From Actinomycetales bacterium (lineage in GTDB: Bacteria; Actinomycetota; Actinomycetes; S36-B12), in the NCBI GenBank assembly GCA_016125355.1, contig WGLX01000012.1, positions 62,001 to 126,000 of the forward strand: 64,000 bases of DNA. Direction: 5' to 3'. The notes beneath the pieces were generated by a model, which searched no databases, was not told where the DNA came from, and worked only from the letters and a program-made list of their open reading frames with translations. Numbering within the stretch: the first letter of the stretch is position 1; each line of letters begins with the position of its first letter. Positions 18,664 through 29,045 of this stretch are shown one piece after another. A program made the translations under genes and the position numbers.

Positions 18664-20370
18664 ATGTGGCACGTCCTCCTCGCGATCCCGCGGTTCCTGC
18701 TCGCCATTCCGCGGGCGATCGCGCGGCTCTGGGGGCGGTCGCTGTGGCTCCGCGTCACCCTGACGACGCTCGTCCTGTCGGCCGTCGTCGTCACTGTCCT
18801 CGGGCTCTCCCTTCTCTCGCGGGTCACCTCGGGCCTCCTCGATGCGAAGGAACGCATCTCCGTCGGCGAGGCATCGGCGGGCCTGGGCGAGGCGCAGCGG
18901 ATCCTCGATGCCGCGGACACCGGACCGTCGACGCCGTCCGCGTCGCGGATCGTGGACAGTGTCGTGAGCGCCCTCGCCGCACGGGCCGGTTCCCCGTCGA
19001 CGTTCGACGTCCTGCTGCTCTCCTCGCAGCAGACGGGTGACGCACCCGAGCGCGGCACGAATCTCGTCGCCGAGTCGTCCGTGCCGACCGCCCTGCGGGA
19101 TTCCATCATCAGCTCCGGACGCCAGTCGTGGACGTACACGGACATCAAGTTCCTCGACGGCCGCAGCGCGCCGGGACTGATCGTGGGCGCGCCCCTCGTC
19201 GTGCCCACAGTGGGTCCCTACGAGCTCTACTACCTCTTCCCGCTGGGGCAGGAGCAGGCGACCCTCGACCTGGTCCGATCCGCGGTGCTGATCACCGGCC
19301 TGCTCCTCGTGCTGCTGCTCGCCGTCATCTCCTGGATCGTCACGCGCCAGGTCGTCCTGCCGGTGCGAGCGGCCGCGCGCACCGCCAGTCGGCTCGCCGA
19401 CGGCCAGCTGAGCGAGCGGATGCTGGTCCGGGGCACGGACGACCTCGCCACCCTCGCGACGACGTTCAATGCCATGGCGGCGAGCATCGCCACGCAGATC
19501 CGCCAGCTGGAGGAGCTGTCCCGGGTCCAGCAGCGCTTCGTGTCGGACGTGTCCCACGAGCTGCGCACGCCCCTGACGACCATCCGCATGGCCGCCGACG
19601 TCGTCTATGACGACCGCAGCCAGCTGGATGCGCCCACCGAGCGCGCCGTCGAGCTGCTGCAGAACCAGCTGGATCGATTCGAGGAACTGCTCGCCGACCT
19701 CCTGGAAATCTCCCGCTTCGACGCGGGCGCCGCCGTCCTGGACGACGAGCGTGTCGATCTCATCCCGCTGATCGAACGCGCGATCCGGGATGCGGAGCCG
19801 CTCGCGGAACGGATGCGCACCGATATCCGTCTGGTAACCGTGGAGAAGTCCTGCCCGATCCTGTGCGACCCGCGCCGGGTCCATCGGGTGATGCGCAACC
19901 TGATCGAGAACGCGGTGGAGCACGGGGATCTCCGCGGTGTCGACGTGTCCCTCGCCCAGAACGAGGACGCCGTTGCCGTGACCGTGCGCGACTTCGGGGT
20001 CGGACTGCGACCGGGTGAGGCGGCCCTGGTGTTCAACAGGTTCTGGCGCGCCGATCCTGCCCGGGCCCGCACGACCGGCGGCACCGGACTCGGCCTGGCC
20101 ATCTCCCTCGAGGATGCGCGGCTGCACGGCGGGTGGCTCGAGGCGTGGGGGGAGCCGGGCAAGGGCGCCGTCTTCCGTCTCACGCTGCCCAAGGACCGGG
20201 CGGTCGGCTTCACCGAGTCCCCGCTCCCGCTGGAGCCGCCGGACGAGTTCGCGGAGCTGCCGGAGGAGCCGTCCCAGGTTCCGACGCAGGATGGGGCGGA
20301 CGCGACCGGTGAGATCAGCCGGGTGTCACCGGCGGCCACGTTCGTCCTCAAGTCGGGTGACCGCACATGA
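18664..20370 (+). CDS. mtrB: Sensor histidine kinase MtrB
   Basis: This 568-residue kinase is the partner of MtrA. An amphipathic N-terminus (two repeats of IPRFLLAIPRAI type) precedes the first membrane helix (about 32-55), an external sensor region of about 150 residues and the second helix (about 208-232), then HAMP, HisKA with SDVSHELRTPLTTIR and the HATPase with NLIENAVEHG, DFGVGLRPG and TGGTGLGLAIS. A proline/glutamate-rich tail of about 60 residues follows. The architecture and neighbours identify it as MtrB, the septum-associated sensor of the MtrAB-LpqB system. Its stop overlaps the lpqB start (ATGA). Confidence 0.95.
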   Translation: MWHVLLAIPRFLLAIPRAIARLWGRSLWLRVTLTTLVLSAVVVTVLGLSLLSRVTSGLLDAKERISVGEASAGLGEAQRILDAADTGPSTPSASRIVDSVVSALAARAGSPSTFDVLLLSSQQTGDAPERGTNLVAESSVPTALRDSIISSGRQSWTYTDIKFLDGRSAPGLIVGAPLVVPTVGPYELYYLFPLGQEQATLDLVRSAVLITGLLLVLLLAVISWIVTRQVVLPVRAAARTASRLADGQLSERMLVRGTDDLATLATTFNAMAASIATQIRQLEELSRVQQRFVSDVSHELRTPLTTIRMAADVVYDDRSQLDAPTERAVELLQNQLDRFEELLADLLEISRFDAGAAVLDDERVDLIPLIERAIRDAEPLAERMRTDIRLVTVEKSCPILCDPRRVHRVMRNLIENAVEHGDLRGVDVSLAQNEDAVAVTVRDFGVGLRPGEAALVFNRFWRADPARARTTGGTGLGLAISLEDARLHGGWLEAWGEPGKGAVFRLTLPKDRAVGFTESPLPLEPPDEFAELPEEPSQVPTQDGADATGEISRVSPAATFVLKSGDRT

Positions 20371-22100
20371 GCCCGCTGTCCCGCACGATGCGCTGGACGA
20401 GCGCGCTCCTGGCCGCCGTGCTGCTCAGTGGGTGCGGCGCCATCTCGTCGGGCATGTCCGCGCAGGTTCCGACGACCGGTCCCATCGAGCAGGGAGAGCT
20501 GGTCGGCGTCCAGCCGGAGGATCAGTTCATCCGCGTGATCGCCCGGGAGCCCCGGCCCGGCATGACGCCGGTTCAGGTTGTCCAGGGATTCCTCGACGCG
20601 TCGGCCTCCTTCTACGGCGACCAGGCGGTCGCCCGGATGTACCTGGCCCCTCAGGCCAACGCGGCGTGGGACCCGGCAGCAGGCGTGGACGTCTACGAGG
20701 GGGCGGCCTCCCTGCAGGAGCGCGGCACGGACGTGGTGTTCTCGGCGAGTCAGGCCGGATCGATCGCGCCGAACGGCCGCTACGAGGTCAAGGGCCCGGC
20801 GACGGACCTCCAGACCTCCTTCGGGCTCACCGAGGTCGGCGGCGAGTGGCGGATCGCGACGCTCCCGCAGGGGCTGCTGCTGTCGATGTCCGACGTGGAC
20901 CGGGCGTTTCGCAGCTTCAACGTCTACTACTTCGATCCCACCTTCCACACCCTGGTTCCGGATTCGCGCATGATCCCGGTGCTGGGATCGGGACTGGCCA
21001 CCACGCTCGTGCGTCAGCTCGTCCAGGGCCCCAACGCGTGGCTCGAGCCCGCCGTTCGGACGGGCTTCCCCCAGGGGGTCCGCCTGAACATCGATGCGGT
21101 GCCCATCGAGAACGGCATCGCCCGGGTCGATCTCACGACCAACGCGCGGGCAGCGGACGACCAGACCCGCCAGGCCATGTCGCAGCAGATCGTGTGGACG
21201 CTCAAGCAGCTGCCCGAGGTGCAGGCCGTCGACATCACGGCTGGCGGCCAGCCGCTCATCGTCCCCGGCGTGGCCTCACCGCAGCCGCGTGACTCGTGGC
21301 CCTCGGTGGACCCGAATGCCATGCCCACGGGCTCGTCCTGCTACGTCACCCGTCCGGAGGGCGTCGTCCAGCTGGTGGGCAGCACGGTCACCCCGGCGCT
21401 CGGCGACTCGGGCACCGGTGACGTCACCCTCGTCGACATCGCGGTGGCGAATGACTCCAGCGCGATCGCCGGCATCGGGCTCGACGGCGGGGTGTGGCGC
21501 GGCCGGCTCTCCGTCGGGGCATCGCTCATCGAGGTGCGCGAGCCCGGGCGGCCGACGGGCATCGCGTTCGACGGCTCATCCTCCGTCTGGGTGGTCGATG
21601 CCAAGGACGGTCTGGTCTCCGTCAGCCCGGATGGCTCGTCCACCCCGATCACGGTCAATGGGCTGGGCAAGAAGGTGACCCTGCTGGCCGCCCTGCCGTC
21701 GCGGGATGGCACGCGGGCCCTGCTGCACATCCGTCGCGGCCCGCGAACAGGCATCATGCTGGCGCGGGTACTGCGCACCGCGGGAGACAACTCGCGGATC
21801 ACGGTCAACGCGCCCATCCGGGTGGAGAACCGCCTCGCCGAGGTCGTCGATGCATCCTGGTCGGCGTCGGACACGGTGTCCGTGCTGGGCAGCGAGAGCG
21901 CGGGGACGCTGCAGGTGTTCGACCTCGACCTCGCCCGCGGCACCCTGAACCCGCTGGGCGCCCCGGCAGCACCGGTGAGCGTGGCGGCAGCCCCGGGCCT
22001 GCCGACACATGTCGGTTCGGCCGACGGCCTGGTCTACGAGCTGACCGCGGGCGTGTGGAGCGAACGGGTGCGCGGGTCGGAGCCCACCTATCCGGGCTGA
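20367..22100 (+). CDS. lpqB: Lipoprotein LpqB, accessory of MtrAB
   Basis: The 577-residue exported lipoprotein has a signal peptide ending in the lipobox LLSGC with the lipidated Cys at residue 23. After a linker come a GerMN domain (about 180-290) and a C-terminal LpqB beta-propeller (about 320-560) with repeated Trp/Asp-Gly strands such as GLDGGVWRGRL and DGSSSVWVVDAKDGL. LpqB is the conserved third member of the mtrA-mtrB-lpqB operon and is reported to modulate MtrB signalling and cell division. The ATG overlaps the mtrB stop. Its 3' end overlaps the convergent comF gene by 13 bases. Confidence 0.95.
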   Translation: MSPLSRTMRWTSALLAAVLLSGCGAISSGMSAQVPTTGPIEQGELVGVQPEDQFIRVIAREPRPGMTPVQVVQGFLDASASFYGDQAVARMYLAPQANAAWDPAAGVDVYEGAASLQERGTDVVFSASQAGSIAPNGRYEVKGPATDLQTSFGLTEVGGEWRIATLPQGLLLSMSDVDRAFRSFNVYYFDPTFHTLVPDSRMIPVLGSGLATTLVRQLVQGPNAWLEPAVRTGFPQGVRLNIDAVPIENGIARVDLTTNARAADDQTRQAMSQQIVWTLKQLPEVQAVDITAGGQPLIVPGVASPQPRDSWPSVDPNAMPTGSSCYVTRPEGVVQLVGSTVTPALGDSGTGDVTLVDIAVANDSSAIAGIGLDGGVWRGRLSVGASLIEVREPGRPTGIAFDGSSSVWVVDAKDGLVSVSPDGSSTPITVNGLGKKVTLLAALPSRDGTRALLHIRRGPRTGIMLARVLRTAGDNSRITVNAPIRVENRLAEVVDASWSASDTVSVLGSESAGTLQVFDLDLARGTLNPLGAPAAPVSVAAAPGLPTHVGSADGLVYELTAGVWSERVRGSEPTYPG

Positions 22101-22777
22101 CCGGTGCCGCCGACGGCGGTAAGGGCCGCGACGGCGAAGACGTCCGCGCCCATCGCCGCGAGGACCGACGCCATGGCACGCACCGTCGATCCGGTCGTGA
22201 CGACGTCGTCCACGATCAGGACGGGCTCGCCCGTGGGCAGCGGACGTCCGGCCCGGAACAGCTCGACGGCCCGAGCGCGTCGCTGCGCCCCGGAGAGCGA
22301 CTTCATCGGGAGGGAGCTGCCGCGTGATCGGACGGCGCGGCGGACGTGGGTCGTCAGGCCGCGCCGGTCCAGGTCGGTCCGCGCGCATCGGAGGAGGCCG
22401 CCGAGAGCGTCGAAGCCGCGCTGGGGCCGGGGGTGCGACGGGACGGGGACGATGACGGCGCCTGCGCATCCCGCGGCCCGGGTCGCGGCCTCGACGGCGT
22501 CCGCGAGGAGGACGCCGAGCATGGGGGCGAGCGCCCGGGTGCCGTGCTCCTTGTAGGCGAGGACGAGGTCCTGGCCGCCCTCGTCGTAGGGAAGCGCGGC
22601 ATGCACGTGGAGTGACAGCCCGTCGCCGGCCGCGTCGATGAGGGTGTGCCGTACCCGACCCCTGAGGTCCTCGAGGCATCGGGGACAGAGCACGCGGCCG
22701 AGGCGGGAGCAGCGCACGCAGGAGCGCGCGAGGACGAGATCGATGACGTCGGACAGCAGGTCGGGCGGGCGCACCAC
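22088..22777 (-). CDS. comF: ComF family phosphoribosyltransferase-like protein
   Basis: The 229-residue protein has the ComF layout: an N-terminal four-Cys zinc finger (CVRCSRLGRVLCPRC, about residues 18-33) and a C-terminal type I phosphoribosyltransferase domain carrying the PRPP-binding loop VLIVDDVVTTGSTV near residue 195. In competent bacteria ComF takes part in DNA uptake; in actinobacteria such as this one the role is unproven. It starts with tandem GTG codons, so the first residue is uncertain by one. The gene is convergent with lpqB (13-nt overlap) and lies in the slot occupied by Rv3242c in M. tuberculosis. Confidence 0.9.
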   Translation of the reverse strand: MVRPPDLLSDVIDLVLARSCVRCSRLGRVLCPRCLEDLRGRVRHTLIDAAGDGLSLHVHAALPYDEGGQDLVLAYKEHGTRALAPMLGVLLADAVEAATRAAGCAGAVIVPVPSHPRPQRGFDALGGLLRCARTDLDRRGLTTHVRRAVRSRGSSLPMKSLSGAQRRARAVELFRAGRPLPTGEPVLIVDDVVTTGSTVRAMASVLAAMGADVFAVAALTAVGGTGQPG

Positions 22778-22848
22778 GGCACTCTTGCGGTCGAGCGCCC
22801 GCTCGCGGCGCGGCCGTGTCGGGGCTGTGGAGGGATGGCCCGAGGTGC

Positions 22849-23640
22849 CTAGGGGAGGGTCACCAGCCCGTGCCGCAGCCCCAGCACGACCGCCTCGGCC
22901 CGCGACTTCGACTGCAGTTTCTGCAGGATGCTCCGCACGTGGTTCTTGACCGTGTTCTCGCTGATGCCGAGCTCCGCGGCGATCGCGCGGTTCGACTGCC
23001 CTCGCGCCAGCTGGCTCAGCACCATGAGCTCGCGGCGGGTGAGGCGAGGCCCGACGTAGGCCGCGCGCGCCTCATGCGCGCGCCCCCCGAAGGCGAGGTC
23101 ATCAGGGGTGAGGGTGCCGATCCACGCGTCCCGGCGCTCGCCCCGCTGGGCGCCGTAGGACCGGAAGACGTGGTCGGGCACCCGGAAGCCGGCCCGCCGG
23201 GCGGTGCGGAGGGACGCGTCGTTGCCGGCATAGGCATGCCAGGTGACCACCTGCAGGCCCAAGGCGGTGAAGGCCCACGAGCAGGCCAGGCGGAGTGCGC
23301 GCGCCGCGTGCCCATGGCCCCGGGCCCAGGGAGCGATGAGGTAGCCGACCTCGGCCCCCGCCTCACCATCCGGCCGCAGGTCCAGGCTGCCCGACCAGCG
23401 ATCCGACGGGACGACGGTGACGGCCCAGGTCGGGTTCGACCACCACTCCTCGGTGGGCGCGTGCTGTGCCACCCACTCCTCGGCATGCGCCCGGTCGTAG
23501 GGCACGGGAACCGTGGTCCACCGGGCGGTCTCCGGATCCTGGCAGCCAGCGGTGATGTCGTGGGCGTCCGCCGAGGTGAGGGGGCGCAGGGCCACGATCC
23601 CGTCGCTGAGCGTGGGCGGGAGGGCAGGTGGCGCGGACAC
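22849..23640 (-). CDS. GNAT acetyltransferase fused to a LuxR/NarL-type DNA-binding domain
   Basis: The 263-residue protein joins two recognisable parts. Residues about 15-180 are a GNAT N-acetyltransferase of the RimJ/RimL style, with the acetyl-CoA loop [14 protein letters not shown] and the [13 protein letters not shown] strand-helix. Residues about 197-260 are a LuxR/NarL helix-turn-helix: [19 protein letters not shown] followed by the recognition region [17 protein letters not shown]. It could acetylate a small molecule or protein and also bind DNA, or use the fold as an acyl-CoA sensor; both are inference. It occupies the comF-secA interval where actinobacteria normally encode the ribosome hibernation factor, which is missing here. 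Confidence 0.85.
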   Translation of the reverse strand: MSAPPALPPTLSDGIVALRPLTSADAHDITAGCQDPETARWTTVPVPYDRAHAEEWVAQHAPTEEWWSNPTWAVTVVPSDRWSGSLDLRPDGEAGAEVGYLIAPWARGHGHAARALRLACSWAFTALGLQVVTWHAYAGNDASLRTARRAGFRVPDHVFRSYGAQRGERRDAWIGTLTPDDLAFGGRAHEARAAYVGPRLTRRELMVLSQLARGQSNRAIAAELGISENTVKNHVRSILQKLQSKSRAEAVVLGLRHGLVTLP

Positions 23641-23807
23641 GGCCCCAGTGTGGCATCACGGGCGCCGGATCCCCCCGCCCGCACGTAGCAGTGGTGGCGG
23701 AGGATTCCCTCAGGCGGCGAGGCAACTACGATGGTCGGGCGGCACCAGGGCCGTCGTACCGGCGCGCCGTATGGCGGGTCGGCTCCCGATCGAAAGGCTG
23801 CATCGCT

Positions 23808-26627
<2,820 letters not shown>

Positions 26628-26658
26628 TCGCCCCGACGGCAGCGCGCCCGCAGGCCTG

Positions 26659-27231
26659 TTATCCCACCTGCACCACGGTGGCGAGCCAGCGGTCGTCGTC
26701 CGCCTCGAGGCGCAGAGCGATGGCCTGTGCGCGGTCCCCGCTCACGAGCACCACGCAGCACTCGACGACGCCGTCGGCGACGGGGCACGTGCGCACGCTG
26801 CGCACCATCCGCAGACGCGCGACGCCACGCTGGGCTCGAGCGGAAGGATGCCGCGCGACCTGCTGGCCACGACGCGCCAACTGAGCGAGGACGCCGCGCT
26901 CGACGTGTCCGTTCAACTGGGCGGGTGGCCGCGCGCCGATGGCCACCTCCGCGGCTGCCTGCGCGATCTTGGCCGCCCACCGGCCTGGGTCAGGGAGCCG
27001 GGGGTCGAGGGCCGGCAGGGTGTCGGATCCGACCACCCTCAGGTGGGCGGGCACCGGCGGCACCGCCGGGACCCCGGGGGACACCTCGTACTCGTAGGGC
27101 AGGCACAGCTGCTCCGACCTGCCCCCCGGCAGCGCCCGCAGTGCGGCGCGCACTGCGGTGGACGCCTGCCGAGGCTGGGGCATCGGCGCCTGGGGAAGCG
27201 GATGGGTCAGGGGGTGGGTCTTCGTGGTCAC
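26659..27231 (-). CDS. Actinobacterial alanine-rich protein of the DUF6459 (secA-adjacent) type
   Basis: The 190-residue product begins at GTG 27231, chosen because GAAGGGATG lies just upstream. The first 90 residues are proline-rich and low in order; the last 100 form a compact alpha/beta region with WAAKIAQAAAEVAIGARPPAQL, then VRTCPVADGVVECCVVLV and a closing DDDRWLATVVQV. This pattern, located convergently after secA, matches an actinobacterial family I recall as DUF6459; it resembles a cystatin/NTF2-like small domain in outline only. Function is unknown. The tail of three Cys residues could be redox-active or merely structural. Upstream lies the AT-rich phased repeat at 27300-27339. Confidence 0.65.
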   Translation of the reverse strand: MTTKTHPLTHPLPQAPMPQPRQASTAVRAALRALPGGRSEQLCLPYEYEVSPGVPAVPPVPAHLRVVGSDTLPALDPRLPDPGRWAAKIAQAAAEVAIGARPPAQLNGHVERGVLAQLARRGQQVARHPSARAQRGVARLRMVRSVRTCPVADGVVECCVVLVSGDRAQAIALRLEADDDRWLATVVQVG

Positions 27232-27299
27232 GGCACATCCCTTCGACGGATACCTGGCCGCGCCGGGGGATCGCGGGTCGCCGGACGTCACTCCGGGCG

Positions 27300-27339
27300 A
27301 TTTACGGTCGTTTGCTTGCGTTTACTTGTGTATGGCATC
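27300..27339. promoter_or_regulatory. AT-rich 10-bp-phased direct repeat in a divergent control region
   Basis: Four consecutive 10-mers, ATTTACGGTC, GTTTGCTTGC, GTTTACTTGT and GTATGGCATC, run in register, the middle two differing at two positions (GTTTGCTTGC versus GTTTACTTGT). The spacing is one helical turn. The patch is sharply AT-rich against its surroundings and sits 68 nt upstream of the minus-strand gene at 27231 and about 180 nt upstream of the plus-strand gene at 27518. BldC/MerR-like proteins are known to bind head-to-tail on such repeats, and a gene for one starts at 28247. The rest of 27232-27517 holds only scattered GGTCAGGG words (27432, 27452). Confidence 0.45.
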
Positions 27340-27517
27340 GCCTGATGCCGGTCAAGGGACTCGTCCGTGCCGGTGGATAACTCCCGGACATGGGTGTTCC
27401 CGGTCCGGCCGACGGCCAAACGCCCCAGGAAGGTCAGGGACCGGTCTGCCCGGTCAGGGTGGTCAGACTCGGGGCAGGCGGGGTTTGGAACGAGGCTCGC
27501 GCGGGCACTGCGAGGAC

Positions 27518-28006
27518 GTGGACGAGCGACTATGGCTGGAGGCGGCAGCCCGTGTGACGGCGGACCTCGACCTCGACACCCGACTCGAGGCCGTCGAGGT
27601 CTTCAGCGCCGAGGCGGCGCGCTGCCGCCTGGGCGATCGGGACGGGTCGGCCGCGGCCAGGCTCCTCGGCGGTCACGCCATCGACGGGGACCTGCGGTCC
27701 GACGATCCCGTGGCGGGCCACCTCTGGATGCTCGGGCTGCGGCGGTCGCTGGTCCGAGCCTCGGCGATCGTGAGCCTGACGGGTACTCGGGCCCGCCTGC
27801 GCACGCAGGAGGCCGCCCAAGAGCGATCCCTCGGCTCGGTGCTCAGGGACTGGTGGCAGGGCGAGGAGTCGCTGCGGGTCCTCACCTGCGACGGTGGGGT
27901 GACGACCGGTGCCCTCGGCTTCGTGGGCGCGGACCATGCGGAGCTGCGCACCGCAGAGGGACCCGTGGTCCTGCCCTTCGCGGCCGTCGTGGCCTGGCTG
28001 CTCTGA
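27518..28006 (+). CDS. Hypothetical protein with a helical N-half and a probable Sm-like barrel
   Basis: The 162-residue product starts at GTG 27518; the frame is open further upstream but loses protein-like composition. The first 110 residues are mostly helical and rich in Ala, Arg and Leu. The last 45 residues (LRVLTCDGGVTTGALGFVGA, then a strand and VVLPFAAVVAWLL) follow the strand pattern of a small Sm/LSm-like beta-barrel: a turn-rich start, a VGxD-type strand, and a hydrophobic strand closing on a conserved-looking proline. That fold call is inference. It is convergent with the HTH gene, with only 7 bases between the stops. I know of no characterised relative. Confidence 0.65.
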   Translation: MDERLWLEAAARVTADLDLDTRLEAVEVFSAEAARCRLGDRDGSAAARLLGGHAIDGDLRSDDPVAGHLWMLGLRRSLVRASAIVSLTGTRARLRTQEAAQERSLGSVLRDWWQGEESLRVLTCDGGVTTGALGFVGADHAELRTAEGPVVLPFAAVVAWLL

Positions 28007-28013
28007 AGGGTGG

Positions 28014-28247
28014 CTAGTCCTCGGCGGACTCGTCGGCGCCGAACGGATGGGTACGCACGAATTCCCGGGTCTGCTCGTACTTGCGTGCGATGAACTCCTC
28101 GAGGGCGGTGGCCTCGACCCGCCACTGCCCTCTGCCGCCGACCTTGATGGCTGGCAGATCCCCGCTTCGGACCAGTGCGTACGTCTGGGCGGCCGAGATG
28201 TTCAGGGTCTCGGCCACGTCCGCAAGCGTGAGGAATCGGGATGCCAC
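28014..28247 (-). CDS. Small BldC/excisionase-like helix-turn-helix DNA-binding protein
   Basis: The 77-residue protein has a winged-HTH of the MerR/excisionase/BldC group: FLTLADVAETLNISAAQTYA, then the wing GDLPAIKVGGRGQWRV and the ALEEFIARKYEQ helix, with an acidic tail. It lacks any effector domain, as does BldC. BldC of Streptomyces binds AT-rich direct repeats cooperatively to time development. GTG 28247 is chosen from family starts; ATG 28277 would add ten residues, and neither has a strong ribosome site. It lies between the Sm-like gene and the SAF gene, and a related small HTH gene accompanies SAF/CpaE genes in other actinobacteria (recalled, not searched). Confidence 0.85.
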   Translation of the reverse strand: MASRFLTLADVAETLNISAAQTYALVRSGDLPAIKVGGRGQWRVEATALEEFIARKYEQTREFVRTHPFGADESAED

Positions 28248-28370
28248 CCGACGATCGTGGCAGATGTGGACGCCCACCGCCGGACGACCTGCCGCCTGTG
28301 GACAGCGGTTCGCGCCGGCCCGCCCTCGCGGGTGATCCTGTCGTCGTCATCGAGGGAGGGACGGTGGGTC

Positions 28371-29045
28371 ATGGCCGTGACGACACGCAGCCCGGGGCCG
28401 CAGGCCGAGGGGCGCCCAGCGCAGCGACAGGGACGGGCGGCACGCTCCGACGTGCGCCTGTGGGCCGGTGTGGCATTGCTGGCCGTGTCGGCCATCGCGG
28501 GAGCCCTGGCACTGCGCCACGGGACCGAGTCGGTGACGGCGTGGCGGGCCACGCGAGACCTTGCCGAGGGCGCCACGCTCTCCGGGCTGGAACCGATTTC
28601 GGTGCCGCTAGACGTGGCACAGGGCGCCTACCTCGAGTCCGAGACGCCGCCACAGGGACGCCTGCGGTGGCCCGTGGCCGCGGGGTCGCTGGTGCCCCTT
28701 GCGGCGCTGGACGACCTCGACCATGCGGACGTGCGGCGGGTGACCCTTCCCATCGACCCGCTCCACGCCCCCGTGGACCTCGCGCCGGGCGCCCTGGTCG
28801 ACGTCTGGTGGACGGCGGGCGATGGGACCGGAGCAGCGGACTCGTCGGCCGTCGGCCTCGGGCCGGCCCTGGTCCGCCCGGCTGCACTCGTGGCGGACGT
28901 GACCGCCGATGCGCTCGGCCTCGGAGGGGAGATCGCGGTGGTGCTCGAGGTCCCCTCGTCCGAGATCGCGCCGCTCGTTCGAGCGGCGCGCTCCGGTCGA
29001 CTCGACCTCGTCGCCGTCGACCTGGCGGACGGGCGGTCGTCGTGA
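28371..29045 (+). CDS. SAF domain (CpaB/FlgA-like) membrane-anchored protein
   Basis: The 224-residue protein starts at ATG 28371 behind GAGGGAGGG. A basic cytosolic tail is followed by one membrane helix (about 28-47, WAGVALLAVSAIAGALAL) and an external SAF domain opening with WRATRDLAEGATLSGLEPISV, the form found in CpaB/RcpC pilus-assembly proteins, then a beta-rich RcpC-like part. CpaB proteins line type IVc (Tad/Flp) pilus channels, but no pilin, CpaF or TadB/C genes are in the window. It overlaps the downstream CpaE-like ATPase by GTGA and must act with it. Confidence 0.8.
   Translation: MAVTTRSPGPQAEGRPAQRQGRAARSDVRLWAGVALLAVSAIAGALALRHGTESVTAWRATRDLAEGATLSGLEPISVPLDVAQGAYLESETPPQGRLRWPVAAGSLVPLAALDDLDHADVRRVTLPIDPLHAPVDLAPGALVDVWWTAGDGTGAADSSAVGLGPALVRPAALVADVTADALGLGGEIAVVLEVPSSEIAPLVRAARSGRLDLVAVDLADGRSS

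Noticed and set aside
27430-27470. Three GGTCAG(GG) words near 27432, 27452 and 27461 as a possible operator
   Set aside because: Spacing is uneven, the words are short and GC-rich, and such matches are expected by chance in this composition.
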